Origin: Lenzites betulinus
Lineage: Eukaryota > Basidiomycota > Agaricomycetes > Polyporales > Polyporaceae
Assembly (NCBI GenBank): GCA_022264855.1
Contig: JABYQU010000007.1
Coordinates: forward strand, 310,001-374,000
Direction: 5' to 3'
Length of the DNA: 64,000 bases
In this document: positions 45,401 through 58,495 of the stretch, piece after piece
Numbering within the stretch: position 1 is the first letter of the stretch
Layout of the letters: each line of letters begins with the position of its first letter
Notes under the pieces: generated by a model
The model's database searches: none
What the model was told of the DNA's origin: nothing
Seen by the model: only the letters and a program-made list of their open reading frames with translations
Translations under genes and position numbers: made by a program

Positions 45401-46017
45401 TCGCCGCGGACGTCTTTGTTGATTCAACGTAAGGGGGGTTCTCGTCGTACTACAAGGGCCGAAGCGAGATCCGATAGCGCACAGTGACCCGCATCCGGGG
45501 TCTTGGGAGAAGCTGCTGGCGTGACGGTTGCTGAGGTACAAATACAGTTGTCAACGATTGCCAGAGATCGGGAGGAGAGATGTAGTTTCACCAATTATAG
45601 AGAAGACCAAGCCGACGAGCAGTGCATCTCACGTCTGGGGCAAATGCACAATGAGGCGGGGTCAGATGCAATAAACTTCCTTTACCCCAGTACACAGATT
45701 GTTCCGATGATTGCTGATATCATGGCGATACATAGTTCACTGCGCGTGTGTGGTGAGAGAAAAGCTGCGTGATACTCTGTCAAATTGCATGTGATAGCGA
45801 ACGGAAGCAAATTGGACTCGAATGACCCCCATGATATACATCTGAACCGATCGGTGCAATCGCGCCTCCCTGCGCCGACGGCACTCTACATCCCACCTAC
45901 ACCTCCGGGAGAACACCTCCGACGATCAGCGTCACGCCCATCTGCCGGCGACAAGAGACAAGAGATGTTTGCAAAGACGACGACGAGTGATAGCTGGAAG
46001 CCCTCCTGGCCCCACTC
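42422..46017. other. 3.6 kb without a recognised gene
   Basis: A few coding-like segments occur: around 44664-44724 (VKENERRRRRMMKQKL) followed by a GTAAGG donor and an exon from about 44782 (SHVLDVVESAAVTLRM), and then an acceptor at 44971. They can be linked in phase on the plus strand but I recognise nothing. The frames at 42774-43250 and 45068-45541 have no domain or splice support. Confidence 0.4.
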
Positions 46018-46433
46018 CTATTTCTTCGTGGTATCTGCAGCCGGAGTCGCTTTCGCCTCCTCTTCCTTCTTCTGTAAATTGAGAGTATAAGCGTCGCGTC
46101 CTGTGGCATGATGCAAAATTGAGGCTAGATGCCCACCTTCTGTTTCTCTCGTAGTGCCGCAGCGTCCCTGGAATCGCATCGTGTGAGTCTCGGATAGCAG
46201 TGCCCTGATGCGCCAGGCAGCTGATTGCAAGTACACTTACTTCTCTCGCCGCTGCTGCAGGCCTGACGCGCTCTCCTTCTTGCCCTTTGCCTGCTGCTGC
46301 GCCTTCTTCTGCGCCTTCAGGCGGTCAATTTCTCGCTGGTTGCCACCTGCATGTTCACGGAAGATGGAGGACCAGGTCTGCAGTGAATCGAGGCAGTCCA
46401 TAGAGCATGAAACATGGCAGACATACGAGTCAT
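46018..46433 (-). CDS. SERF/4F5 family small basic protein
   Basis: Four exons from ATG 46433: a tiny first exon (ATGACTC), then the join that restores the signature MTRGNQREIDR, the exon LKAQKKAQQQAKGKKESASGL, RDAAALREKQK and KKEEEAKA..DTTKK with TAG at 46018-46020. The product is about 65 residues, rich in Lys, Arg, Glu and Gln and without a folded domain, as in small EDRK-rich factors, which modulate protein aggregation in animals; the fungal role is unclear. The first exon of seven bases is supported by the conserved MTRGNQR start. A longer frame on the same strand (46237-47025) is a shadow that runs through the introns. Confidence 0.9.
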
Positions 46434-49400
46434 CTCTCCTGCTCTGCTCGGGGTCGGGATGTGGTGGTGGTGGTTGAGGTGAAGCTGTCCGTGGGACGCC
46501 TGTACACTGCCCGTCCCCGTCTCGAAAGAGCTCGAAGCGCCACACTGTCACAGTGTGATCTATGGTCACGCGACTGTCACCTCCACGCGCCTCCGCACGG
46601 TTGTGCTTTCCTTCCCGCCGCCATGACTTTGAAAGCCGCATACACGCCTGCCATCTCACGCCCGACATCCGCCTGGTGCCAACCCTCTTAGCACTTGTGA
46701 GCCTAAAGTCCGCAAGTCTATGCCTTTTACTGCCGCTTCTCAGCACCATGCGGCTCCCCACGCTCATGGGACATTGCGGTCGCATTGTCAACTGCTTCAA
46801 ATAAGCTCGATGCACAACCCCACGTTCCTGGTGGCTTCTTGTCGACGGAGGCACTGTACCTGAAATGCAAGGATTCACGCGCCAAGCGGACGTTTTCCCG
46901 GCATCGATCTGCGTGTTCGAACCCACCCGGCATGTATGAGTCCGTGCTAGCACCGGTCCCAGTTTCGGGCGCGTCGGACAGAGCCTCTGGACGCCTGATC
47001 GGTATGTGTTCTCCAAAACATACATTTCACACTCTAACGCGATATATGCATATGCACAGCAAACACTAGGCTATGCTTTGTTTGAGTTCTCCCGACAACA
47101 GGTGTTGTGTCCAGACCAGGAATAGATGGGCGACTGTCATGCCCTCATGACACTCTGCGTAGTGACACATTGACTGGTATGCCGTATATGTCCAGACATC
47201 AGGCGCCGTGCTTCAAAGGGCTTGCGGTGTATGTTTCCGTTCTTGTCGCATTTCCTAACTGGTCTGATCGTCTTGTTCATCTCGGCCTCTGTTCCGGCGG
47301 TATCATGTCAGAAACCCAGCGGCATGTTCCAAACCATCAGACCACGGGAGCGTGGGTATTGACGCTGTCTTCTGTTCATCTAGATACTTAGATGCACATC
47401 CAGATATTCCCTATCAGGAATATGTCTCTAGAAATACACGCTCAGGGTCCCCCTTGCAACCATTCCCATGCGTCCCGCGCTTGCTTCCGTTCTCCGCTTC
47501 TGGCCTCGGTCTCAGGGCGGTAGAACAAATGTATGCAGAGCTTCCCGAAGCGCAGTCACGCGTAGGTTCTCCAACTGTTCTCCACCATTAAACCCATTGC
47601 CTACGCTTTGATCGTCCGGTGTCATAGTGCTCGCTGCGCAACCTTCGGTCAAACACCTTCTGGCACTACTTTGGAGCGCTGCCGCGCGATCCTCTACTCT
47701 CGAACCGACATCACATATCCGCGCGTCTTCCAACCTCACGGCCTCCGCGCTTCTGGATCGGAATCGGCATCCCTTCACCCCGTCATTGTTGACGCCATGC
47801 CCCGCTCCTCGTGTATATGCCGGGAGGTCTAGGGGCCGCAGCGACCCAAGGCAGGTTTCTCCGCCCAAGCGCTCCCGGGGCGTCCGCCCGAGGACCCTGA
47901 GGCCTTGATGGACATCCATCGCTCTCGCGGCGACTGATCGAAGTTGGGCAAGCGTGGATCCGCCCTGCAAGCTAGCCAATTGCAGAGTGGTGCGTGTGCA
48001 ACAAGATGGCCGCGGACCCAGGACGCGGCTCTCGACTTCCCTCCCCTGGCGCGCTGCGCGATCGCAACCTTCTCTCCGATGCCGGGTTTCACGCCCCAGA
48101 GCGACATGTTCCCATCCAAAAGGGCCCATCCGCGGTGCACGCCCCCCATCTGCCACCGCCCCTAGCGCCCCACGCGGAGAAAATCCGGGGCAGCGGTCGC
48201 CCGCTCTGGAATAAGCTCGTGCGAATGGTGGGCATCCCATGCAATGTGCACGCCCTGGGAGCGCAATGCGGCCTTGTCTCCTTGTCCAATTCAATGAGGC
48301 CAATCGCGATCTGTTGCCGCGCTTCCCACCCGCAGGCGCGGACGCGCAAGGCTCGGTTCGCCGGCGCAGCGCAATGCACATTGCATGCCCATTTGCGCGC
48401 ACACCGTGTGATGGTTCGCACTCGCGCCGCGCACCCAGGCATCTGACCATTACAGGCCCCGATCTCACATGGACGCCGCCCTTCCCTGCCCCAAGGCGGC
48501 AGCGGGCGACAGCTGGTTCGCGAAGATTGGCTTTGGGCCCTGGGCGCGCGCATTGCATCCAGCTGGGCCTCGCGGCGGTGCAAGGTGCGAACGAGGCGTC
48601 GCCCGGGTGCGTCTGAACCGAGGCCCGAGGACGGCATCCGCGCGGACGAATTTCGCTGTCTGCGGATAACCTAAAACCTGCGAAGAACTTGTGGCCATGA
48701 GCGGTAAGAGGGGAGGGAAGCAATGTATGTGCGCAGCCACATACGCAACCACATACGCAATTGCATTGACGCGAATACTCATAGAAACAGACGATCAAGT
48801 ACAACAATGGCGGAAACAAGCAATGTGTATGTACAACACCGAAGACGCCCTCGCCCGTCTTTGTACTGCAGGATCGCTACCGGCGAGCTTCTGAGCACCC
48901 TGTGCGTTCACAACATGTCCGCCGGTATTCCCACCCTCCGAAGCTCGCGACGCACGACTGCGCACACGCCGCCCTTCCGCCGCCTTACCCGCGACGCGCC
49001 ACGCACCCTGCCTTCTGCGGCCCACGCGCCGTCCCGACGGCACCCCTGCGCCCACAAATAGCCGAGCCACGGGCACGCGCGCCCTCGCCGCGCTTCCTTG
49101 TCCGCTCGCGCTGCTTCACCGTCCGGCGCGCGCGTGCGTGGGTTCTGCGTCCGCACCGAGCCCGGTCGCAACGCGCGGCGCCGCGCGGCGTGTTCGTCTC
49201 CTTCTACTCCTTCTCCTTCTCCATATCCGTCTCCGTCTTCGCGTTCGTTGAAGATGCGATGGACGATCCCGGCCCCTCGCGCAGGCGTGCATCGCCCACG
49301 CCCCCGCCCCCCGCGGATGCAGCAGCGCGCGTGCCGCATCCGCGCCCCTCGTGTGCGCCGCGCGCGGGGCGTGCCCGGATCGTCTCCTCTGCGCGGGGCT

Positions 49401-52400
49401 CGACGCCCGGCATAGCCATTGCCCTTCCTGCTCCTGCGTGCGCGGGTGCCTGGGGTGGACGCGCGCGCGTCCGGGGCCTGTGCGGCGGGCCTCGTGCCCG
49501 GCTCGGGCAGGTACCGTGCATGGACGCGGCCGCGAGCGGGCGAGCGAGGGGGCCCGGGGCCCGGCTCGGGGTGCTGTAGCTGGTGGCTGGTGGCTAGATG
49601 CACATGGGGCAGCGGCTGCGAAGCTTCGGCTGTTCATTAAGTGCGGTGAGTGAGTGCTGAGGTTAACTTGGCGCGCCGCGCCTGCTGTCAGGCGATCTCG
49701 CCCACGGACGCTGAGTTCCATCTACAGGTCGCCGTGCCCCGTCCTGTATGCGGATCCACCTATACGGTATGCGGGCTGCTGTTTGGGCGGACGTGTCGCT
49801 CAAGCGCAGCTCTTCGCCCGCGCGCTCGTACTCAGCCTGACAACTGCTCGGATCGCGTCCGCCCGAGGTTCGAGAGACGTCACGGCCCGCCGCGCGCGAC
49901 GAAGACCTGGCGCGAACGCGAAGACGAACACGAAAATTTAGGCTCGCGCCTCGGCGGACGACGTCGACGCCGCAGGAAGAGGGGGGACTCCGGCTTCCTT
50001 CCCCGGCTTGCACAGCTGGCAGCGCGCGACGCATGAATGGTAACGCTCCCTCCTGGCGCGCGCGGTTGGGTGTGTCGTGTGATGTGTGTTGTCGGGTGTC
50101 GTATGTGGCTCCGGCGGGCCCTCGGAGACTTGGGTGGCGTGCGTGGGACCCACCCTGGATGCTCGCGCTCGCCGTAATGAAGGCGATGGCAGGCAGCGGC
50201 TTCTCGAATGGTGCCGCGCGCCATGTTGGGGTATGTGAGTACTCTACCTACTCTATGCATGATGTTCTGATGGGGATGGGGATGGGGATGGAGACTGAAT
50301 GCGGGATGCAGGGCTTCCACTTCCACGGTACACCGGCCATGGGCGCAATGGAGCTGCCTGTTGGCCGACGTGGTTCTGCCGAGCGCGGGGCTGTCGGGCA
50401 GGGCGGGTGCGCGTGAGCTTCGGAAGGTGCGTTCAAAGTTCACGGGCACAGCGTTACTGGCTGTGTGTATGACCGGGTGCGGCGTCCCTGTGTGCATCCG
50501 GCGTGCTTATTCTCAGGACTTGACTTGAAGACCCTGGGGGACGCTTCGGGATGTGGTTTTGGCCACACAGTGCAGAGACCGCTCATTTCCGCCCGGTTTT
50601 GCGCTGGAGCCTGGCACGCGGGCGTTCTGAGGCTCGGTTCGTACGTACGTACATACGTGCCTTTGCCGACGGATTGATTGCAATTGACATTGACTCCTGC
50701 GCGAGTGAATTGGGATGCTAAATGGGTGCCAGACGGGGAATTCGGGAGGCGGGATGCTATGTATGTTGACGACCCCGCGCGCGTCATGCATCATGACTGC
50801 GTTCGGCTTCGGCAAGTTCAGCTTCGGCTCGAGCGAAGGAGATTGCGGCAGTCGTGCATGTTCTTCTGGATGTACTTACAATGGGCATGGCGCTGCTCGT
50901 TATGAGTGTCCCGCTACATACAGCCGTTGTGTATGTATTTGGGGCGGGACGTCCGCGTCCGCGTACGCCGCGATGCGATGCGAATCTGGAGAGTCGACGT
51001 AAGTGACGCTTGTACATGATAATGCGCAATATTAACTGGACAGGGTCCGACCGTCCGGAGGCCGCCAGCCATGCGTGATCACGTATTTGGCAGCGACGGC
51101 GGGGTATCTAGACCTCTCTCTGAGTCTATTGACTCAAGCAAGTGCTCGCTCGCGCCAGTCAGTCTCAGATCCATCGTCTCACCCAGGCAGCGGTGGCACT
51201 GACAGCGACAGCCCCGGCCACACATGTTTACGGTTTACGTCCAGCTTCCATGCATGCATTCCTATGGACTCTGGACGCGTCGGGCCTGTCATTGTCAAGT
51301 GGCGAAACACGCTAGGCTGTAACTATGCATATGTACATGCGGCGGACCTCGAAGGTTGACGTGGACGGCTCGGGCTCTATGCAGGTAGACGTACGTGTGT
51401 GTCCCTGCCCCGCACTCCGCACTCCGCCGACGCCGTCTGCGCCAGGCCCGAGGAGCCGGCGCGGCGCGGGCTCGAGGAAGAGTCGACGTCGCCGTCGAGT
51501 CGCCGAAGCCTGATCGCGGACGCAGGGCGGCGGGGTGCTCGCATGCTCATATGCACGCTCGCCCACGGCCGTGATACTAATACTGAAGTACTCATAGCGC
51601 TAGCGCACGTGCGGATCGCCAGCGTCGGCCGACCGAGCTCGTGTCGTGTCACTCGCGAGTCGCCCTGCATACAGTAACATATGAAAGAGTCCGGGACTCG
51701 CCGGCGGGTACAGTGCTCCTGCGATGACGGGGCGCGGGCGCCTCGCTCCCAATATATACCCAGTCTGAACTTGTCAGCGCGCGCTCAGCATTCAATTCTG
51801 GCTATTTCCCTCGCGCGGGCGCTCCGCCGCGGTTCCTGGCGCGCCAGACTCAGACAGCGAGCGAGCTCGCGAATCGCGCGGGGTTTGATGATGCAGATGC
51901 GGATGCGGATACGGATGAATTCAGATGCGCATTGCAACTGGTCGTGTCTGAACGGGGAAGGTGGGATCGCAGTGCCGCCAGGGGACGCGCGGGCGGTGTG
52001 TCAGCTGGGGTGTGCGCCGGGACGCTAGTTTGACGTTGGGGTGCCTCGCGACCTCGCAATGCTCCGCGTCCGCGCTGTGTGCGCCAGCGCGCGTCGTGCT
52101 AGCACGGGCGTGATGGGCAATGGGGCAGGACATTGACTGAGATCGGGTGCAGAACGGATTAAAGACGGGCGATAAGATTGAGGCGGAGCCGGGGACGGCC
52201 TGGGCAGCGCGCGGGCCCTCGGGAGACGGCCGGCGGGGGCTGTGCCGCAAATGAGGCCGGGTAGCGCACGCGGACGTCACTGGGCAGGGTGGCGCGGGGC
52301 TGGGCACGCGGCCGACTCCGCGACGCTTATCAAGCGGCGAGCGGTCTCAGCCCGTGCCGTCCGCGCCTTCCAGAACACCCCGTGCCCGCCCTCAGCTCAG

Positions 52401-53426
52401 CGGCCGCGCGGGGCACCCCGTCCAGATCCGATCGTGCGCTGGCGCGGGGCGGCCGCGTCCCCCCGCGCGGGCCCCTGCTGCCCGCTTCGCTGCTTCTGCG
52501 CCCGACGCGTGTGCGTGCGTTCCCACCCGCCCCGCTCCCACACTCGGGGCGTTCTCGTGTGCATGCAGCGTGCGCCGGCGTACCCGCGCACCGCACCGCA
52601 CATGCGCCCTGGGAACGCTTCGCACCGGCAGGGCTTCGCGATCTGTCAACGCGCGCGTCTCGCGCCTGCCAACTGCTCCTTCTCCTCCCGTGGAGCGCGA
52701 GCGAAGGGCTGATGGCGTCTCGTACGCACGACCTGCGAGCTCCGGTGGATCAGCCGTGCATCAGACGATGGCGGCGGGGTGATGCGCGCGCGAGATCCCC
52801 CTGCGGACTTAATAATACGAACTGGACGCTGCCGCCTGCTGCCGCTCGCTGCAGGGAAGGGGCGGTGATCTGCATGCGGGTTGCCACGCACGCAGGCGAC
52901 AGTCCGGTGGCGGCGGGCAGGCGCACTTCCTTGGCGGGCGACGTGCAGCGGGCTAGTGCGGGCCGGGCGGACGCACGCCCCCCGGAGACGCAGCGGCCAC
53001 GATCGGACGCGAGGGCTTGAAGGGGCTTGACATGACACGAGCTGTGCGCGCGCACGTCGTCCGCAACGGGCAGGCCGATGACATACAGCCGGGGAAGCGG
53101 ATCTCGATCGCAGGAAGATTGGATAGTTGCCGAGGAAGGGCCGATGTGTCGGGAGGCCCGCGGCCCAAACGGGCAATTTGCATTTGGCTGGAGACGGCCA
53201 AGTGGGCGCCCGTGGTCACAGAGATCCATCTTGCCTCTTTCCGCTGCCGCCCGTCTCGCCCACCGTCTGAGATCTCCGATCCCGTCCTCTGCGCCCTGAT
53301 CTCTTTCCCGCAGCCTCTTATATACGCCTTCCTGTTCTCCTGCGCCCCCTTTTGCCTTCCTCTCCGTCTCGCCCCCCTGCCCCGTCCATCCCACTCTCCC
53401 CCTCGCCGCCGCCCCCCTCGGCGCCC
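46434..53426. other. 7 kb region without a defensible gene, GC-rich in its right part
   Basis: Long frames occur on both strands at once (47512-48819, 48902-49603, 52289-53020, 52750-53738), which in GC-rich DNA is expected by chance; none shows a domain and each is contradicted by an equally long antisense frame. From about 47.8 kb the sequence is markedly GC-rich. Near 50272 there is a GGGGAT triplicate that could form a G-quadruplex. The part near 53.4 kb is probably the promoter and long CT-rich 5' UTR of CYC8. Confidence 0.45.
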
Positions 53427-56400
53427 ATGTCCATCCGCCACACCCCCCGCCAGGCCGAGCGCGACATCCGCCTCCACGACCCCCACCACTCCCACTCCCT
53501 CCCGCCGCCCTCGCACCCCCACTCCCATGCTCCCCACATGAACGGGAACGGTCTCGCGACCCCCGGCGGCCACGCCGGCCCCTCCAACCGCCCCCCACCC
53601 CCGGGCGCCCAGCTGCCAGGCCCCTCCGGCTCCCGCAACGCCAACAGCGAGGAGGACAAATCCCCCATTGAGAAGCTCGCCGCTGCAAACGAAGCGACAT
53701 GGTTGATGATAGGTTCGCGCTGTCTCACGCGCCTGCAATGTGTGCCAATCAGACTCATCGGGCCTCGGATCACCAGGACGCGTAGCCGAGCAGATGGGAA
53801 ACCTGGAGCACGCGCTCTCCGCCTACGAAAACGCGCTCCGTCACAATAGCCACTCGCTCTCTGGACTCACACAGGTCGCTGGCATCGCGCGGATCAAAGA
53901 GAATTACCCAAAGGTACGCAACCAGTTCAAACCTTATCCGGCCTCCTCATCTTACGTCATCACACGTGTCCCCGATCCATCTGCTCACCGCGCGTTCCCA
54001 CAGGCTGTCGAATACTTCCAGGCCGCGCTGCAGTTGCAGGGTGATAACGGCGAAGTATGGAGCGCGCTCGGTGCGTCCCACGCCCGTGTCTTCCCGCATG
54101 CCCCCTTCTCATCCCCGCGTTCCCAGGCCACTGTTACCTCATGCAGGATGATCTGCAAAAGGCGTATGCCGCGTACCAGCAGGCCTTGTACTTCTTGCCG
54201 CAGCCAAAGGTTCGCTGCCTCATTCCGCCACCTTCTCCATCACCTTTCTCACCCCCCGCTCTGCCCGTGACCAGGAGGACCCGAAGCTGTGGTACGGCAT
54301 CGGAATCCTGTACGACCGCTACGGCTCCCTGGATCACGCCGAGGAAGCGTTCGCGTCTGTGCTCAAAATGGACAAGGGTGCGTACTGCGTCCGGTTGGCG
54401 ATGCGCCCATGATCGATTCGTTTTTAATTTCCGTCCGTCCAGACTTTGACAAGGCGAACGAGATCTTGTTCCGCCTAGGGATAATCTACAAGCAGCAGGG
54501 CAAATACCCGGAGAGCCTCGATTGCTTCGATCGGATCCTGCGTAATCCGCCGAGCCCCCTCGCGCATGCCGACATCTGGTTCCAAATCGGCCACGTCTTC
54601 GAGCAGCAGCGCAATGTACGTGTCTTCTCTGCCCTGTCCAACACACGCAGCACGCCTGATCTGACTGATCGCTCCCCACAGCACGTCAGTGCCCGCGACG
54701 CATACGAGCGAGTCGTGCAGGAGAACCCCAATCACGGCAAGGTGCTTCAGCAGCTCGGTTGGCTCTATCACCAGGACGGCTCCTCGTTCCAGAACCAGGA
54801 ACTCGCCATTCAGTATCTCACCAAGAGCCTCGAGGCCGGTGCGTAGATCATAGCTATGCACTTCGCGCACGTTGCTCATCGTTTTTCCAGAGCCGGGCGA
54901 TGCGCAGAGCTGGTATCTCCTCGGCCGGGCTTACATGGCCGGCCAGAAGTACAATAAGGCGTACGAGGCATACCAACAGGCCGTTTACCGAGACGGCCGG
55001 AACCCGACCTTCTGGTGTTCTATCGGCGTCCTCTATTTCCAAATCAACCAGTACCGCGACGCGCTCGACGCCTACTCCCGCGCCATCCGCATCAATCCAT
55101 ACATCTCGGAAGTTTGGTTCGACCTGGGAAGCTTGTACGAAAGCTGCAACAATCAGATCTCCGATGCCATCGACGCCTACGCCCGTGCCTCTGAACTGGA
55201 CCCTGCCAACACCGCCATATCGCAGCGCCTGGCGCTCCTCAAACAGGCGCAGGCGACAGGGCAGGCGCTCCCCGCGGCCCCCGGTCCGCAGGACGTGCAC
55301 CCGACCGCATACGCGAACTCTATGGTACCCGCCGCTGCGGGGCTGAGCGGGCCTCCGCCCCTGATCCAGTCGAACTCCCGCCCGCTCTTCGCTGCTGATG
55401 TTCGCGGCCACGACCTTCCCCTCCCTGTCCCGCCTCAGCTTGCTGGCAGGAACTCGCCCGGCCCGTTCCGCGGAGGCCCGCCGCCGCCCGTCGTGCTCGA
55501 TGACTCTCGTCACCCCCCCTCGCATACCCCGCTCGCGCCGATGGACGTCGACGTCCCGCCGATGCACGTCCGGGAGCACTCGAACTCGTATCCCCCTCCC
55601 CCGTCCCGCGACCCCGGCCCTCGCGGGCCCGCAGGACAAAGTTTGCTGCACCACCCCGTCCCGCAGATGCAGGGTCCTCCTGACGCGCGGCGCCATTCTG
55701 CGCACCCCCAGCACCCTCATGACCCCGCGTTTCACCCGATGCGCGTGCCGTCGACGTCCGCGTCTCCGCCGCCACACGCCCGCCCTCGATCCACCGCGGG
55801 CCACATGATGCCCTTCAACGAGCGGCCCCCGCTCGGCCCCCCGCAGGTCTCGGGCGGCCCGCGCCGCTCGCCGCCGCCCTACCCGCGCGAGGAGCCCGGC
55901 TGGAACAGACGCATGGTCGGCGACGCGAACGAGTGGGACCGCGACCGCCGCGGGCGCCCGCCGATGGAGTACGGCCACGCGCAGCCGCCGTTCTACCAGG
56001 CGCGCCCGCACTCCCCGCCCGGCGCGACGCAGCGCCGCAACAGCTCGCGCTCGGCGCGCGACCGCAGCCCGCCCGAGGTCTCGCCGCGCACGGGCCATCA
56101 CGGGTACGCGCCCGGCGCGCATGTCGCGCACTGGGACCAGCGCGCGGGCGGCCCGAGCAGCGGGCGCGCGTCGCCGCCGCGCCCGAACATGCATGAGCTG
56201 GCGCACGAGCCTGCGGGAAGGCGCTACGACCCGGCGCGCGAGTACGAGAGGGAGAGGGAGCGCGAGCGTGAGCGGGAGGTTGTGCTGGAGCCGCGTGCGG
56301 ACCCGCGCTATGCCGGCTCGCCCGAGGCCATGCGGATGCACATGGCGCAGCAGGCGCATCTTGCTGGGCGCACGTCCGAGAGCCCGCATATGGGCCCGCA

Positions 56401-56446
56401 GGGCGTGCCGTCTGGGGATGGGAAGGGACGGCGGCCGCCGAGGCAG

Positions 56447-56482
<36 letters not shown>

Positions 56483-57565
56483 AGCCGCGACAAGGACACC
56501 GAGTCGAACTCGTCTGTGACGGGCCCAGAGCCCGCGAAGAAGGAGCGCAAGCGCCGCCAGCCCCAGCAGAAGCGCGTGAAGGAGGAGGGCCCGCGCGGCG
56601 GGGAGCCGTACGATTCGAACGGGTCTTCCGCGCAGGGCGCGTTCAAGCTCGATTACCGCGGGCAGAAGGCCAGTCCTGAGCCGGCGAGCTCGAACGGGTC
56701 GGGCTCGGCGAACCGCTCGGTGCAGCCGTCCCCGACGAACTCGACGCATCTCCCGCCGACGCGCGCGCTGGACGAGGACTACGACGAGGGCGTCGCGGAG
56801 ACTCTTATCGGGCTCGCGTTCCACAGGCCGTCGGACCCGCGCGGGTTCGCCGCGCCCACCGGTCCTGGCGGCAGCCGCGCGATCGCGGCCTCCCCCCAGC
56901 AACAACACTCCATGGCGCGCCGCCCGTCCGTCTCCTCGCGCATGTCGCCCCCGACGAACAAGCGTCCGCTCAGCCCGGGCCCGGACGACCACATCGACGC
57001 GAAGCGCACGCGCGTGGGCAGCCTGAGCCAGCGCGAGCGCGAGCGCGTGTCGCCGCCGTCGAACGGGCGCCCGACGCCGACGCCGTCGACGTCCGCGCGC
57101 CTGAGCCCGATCCCGTTCCGCCAGCAGCCGACGTCGCACTCGCCGGACATGCGCCAGCCGCACTCGTATCCCAGCAGCCCGCAGATCGGGACGACGCAGG
57201 CGCAGCAGGCGCAGACCGCGGGCCTGCCGACGACGCTCCCGCCGCACCCGCGCCCCATCGGCGCGGGCCACGGCGCGGTGCCGAGCATGGGCCTCCCGCC
57301 GATGGCGACGCGCTCGCCGCCGTCCGCGGGGGGGAGCCCCGGCGCCGCGGCAGGAGGTGCTGGTGCTGGGGGGAATGGGGGCGGGGAGGAGAGGATGCAC
57401 TCGCGCTCGGCGTCGCCGGCGCGCGGGGGGAAGCGCGAGATCGTGCTGCACGCGGCGCAGGGCGGGTCGGGGTCGCCGCTGGCGAAGACGACGTCGTCGC
57501 CGTCGTCGGCGTCGAGCCACGGGAACGGGGGGAGCGGTGGGGCGCGGCCGGGGCCTGTCTCGTGA
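53427..57565 (+). CDS. CYC8: general transcriptional co-repressor Cyc8/Ssn6 (TPR protein)
   Basis: About nine exons. ATG 53427 starts MSIRHTPRQAERDIR and a His/Pro-rich leader, then EDKSPIEKLAAANEATWLMIG opens the TPR array. Tetratricopeptide repeats continue over the small exons (for example HALSAYENALRHNSHSLSGL, AVEYFQAALQLQGDNGEVWS, DLQKAYAAYQQALYFLPQ, YNKAYEAYQQAVYRDGRNPT, YRDALDAYSRAIRINPYISE) to near 55250. A long disordered tail follows in one exon, rich in Pro, Ser, Arg and Gly, with a glutamine run (about 56440-56480), and ends GGARPGPVS with TGA 57563-57565. Cyc8 pairs with Tup1 and is brought to promoters by DNA-binding repressors to shut down gene sets such as glucose- or stress-controlled genes. 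The tail is less conserved and longer than the TPR core. Confidence 0.95.
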
Positions 57566-58495
57566 GCATCTTTTTCTTTGCTTTTTGCGCGCGGTGTGCG
57601 CGGGTCGGGCGGTCGTTCATCGTTTTTTTGCTTGCGTGCCAGTCGGCGGACCTCGAATGCGCATGGGCGGTTTGGGTTCTGAACGCGCCCGTCCTCCTCG
57701 ATTCCTGGTCCTCGTCCTCGAACGTTCCGCCAAGTTGGCGTTGGCCCGCCCGTCGAACATGCTCCCTCGTCGCTTGCCGTCATCTTGCCCTCTGCACATT
57801 GACTTTGTTCTTGCCATTGCCTCGACCACCCACGCTTGCACTCCCACTCCCCATCCGCACCCGCATATATGCCACGCCGACGACCCGTTATGACCCCCGC
57901 ATCGCATTGCACCGTACCGTATCGTATGTAGCTCGTACCCGCCCGTCCCATCACGTACACACTATCTATTCCGCGCACGCGTTTGATACTTTTTGATACC
58001 ACCCAGTCCGTCCGTACGTACGTTCTTGTCCCGCCTCCCGCCTCCGTCGTCAGCAAGCAAGCAGTAGTTGTTACAAGTTACAGGAGCCCTCGTCCGCGCC
58101 TTTGTCCATGAGCATGTCCAGAGTGTACTATATATGCAACTAGGTATGATATGATATCCCACTTTGCAATTGAGCGATGTGCTGTTTTGAAGTCACTGGC
58201 TGGGTGTGTGGGCGTAGCAAGTTCTTGTGTTTGTGATCCGTTGCGCTCAACGCACGCTCTTCGAACCTGAATGCAAGGCACGCTCTTCCAACCTGAATGC
58301 AAGTATTTCGCGTACATTGGAAAATACGGCTCTGCACGCCGCTGCGCACTTAACAACATCCGCAGCTTCACACTGACATGCACCCCCGAGACCATACCAC
58401 CCCTCGGCCCGAGCCCAGAAGGCACGCAGCGCGCTGACGTCCGCACGCACACGTCCGACGGCGCCGTCGACGTGGCGACGCGAGTCATCGTCCAG
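57566..58495. other. 3' flank of CYC8
   Basis: About 930 bp without a gene; a tandem GTACGTACGT stretch near 58015 and a TATATATGC at 58131 are the only features seen. The 3' UTR of CYC8 probably ends here. Confidence 0.5.

Noticed and set aside
46237..47025. 262-residue minus-strand frame over the SERF gene
   Set aside because: Only its last part is real coding sequence; the rest reads through the SERF first intron and upstream DNA, while the MTRGNQR splice gives the family start.
47512..48819. 435-residue minus-strand open frame
   Set aside because: GC-rich sequence with several equally open plus-strand frames; no domain, low-complexity composition and no splice context.
48902..49721. overlapping 225, 231 and 201 residue frames on both strands
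   Set aside because: All are open at once because of high GC content; Arg/Ala/Pro-rich shadows with no recognisable motif.
52289..53738. 243 (+) and 316 (-) residue frames before CYC8
   Set aside because: They overlap each other and the first CYC8 exon, lack domains and fit chance open frames in GC-rich DNA.
54854..57520. 888-residue minus-strand open frame
   Set aside because: It is the antisense shadow of the CYC8 tail: composed almost wholly of Arg, Ala, Leu and Val with no domain, while the plus strand encodes the recognisable co-repressor.
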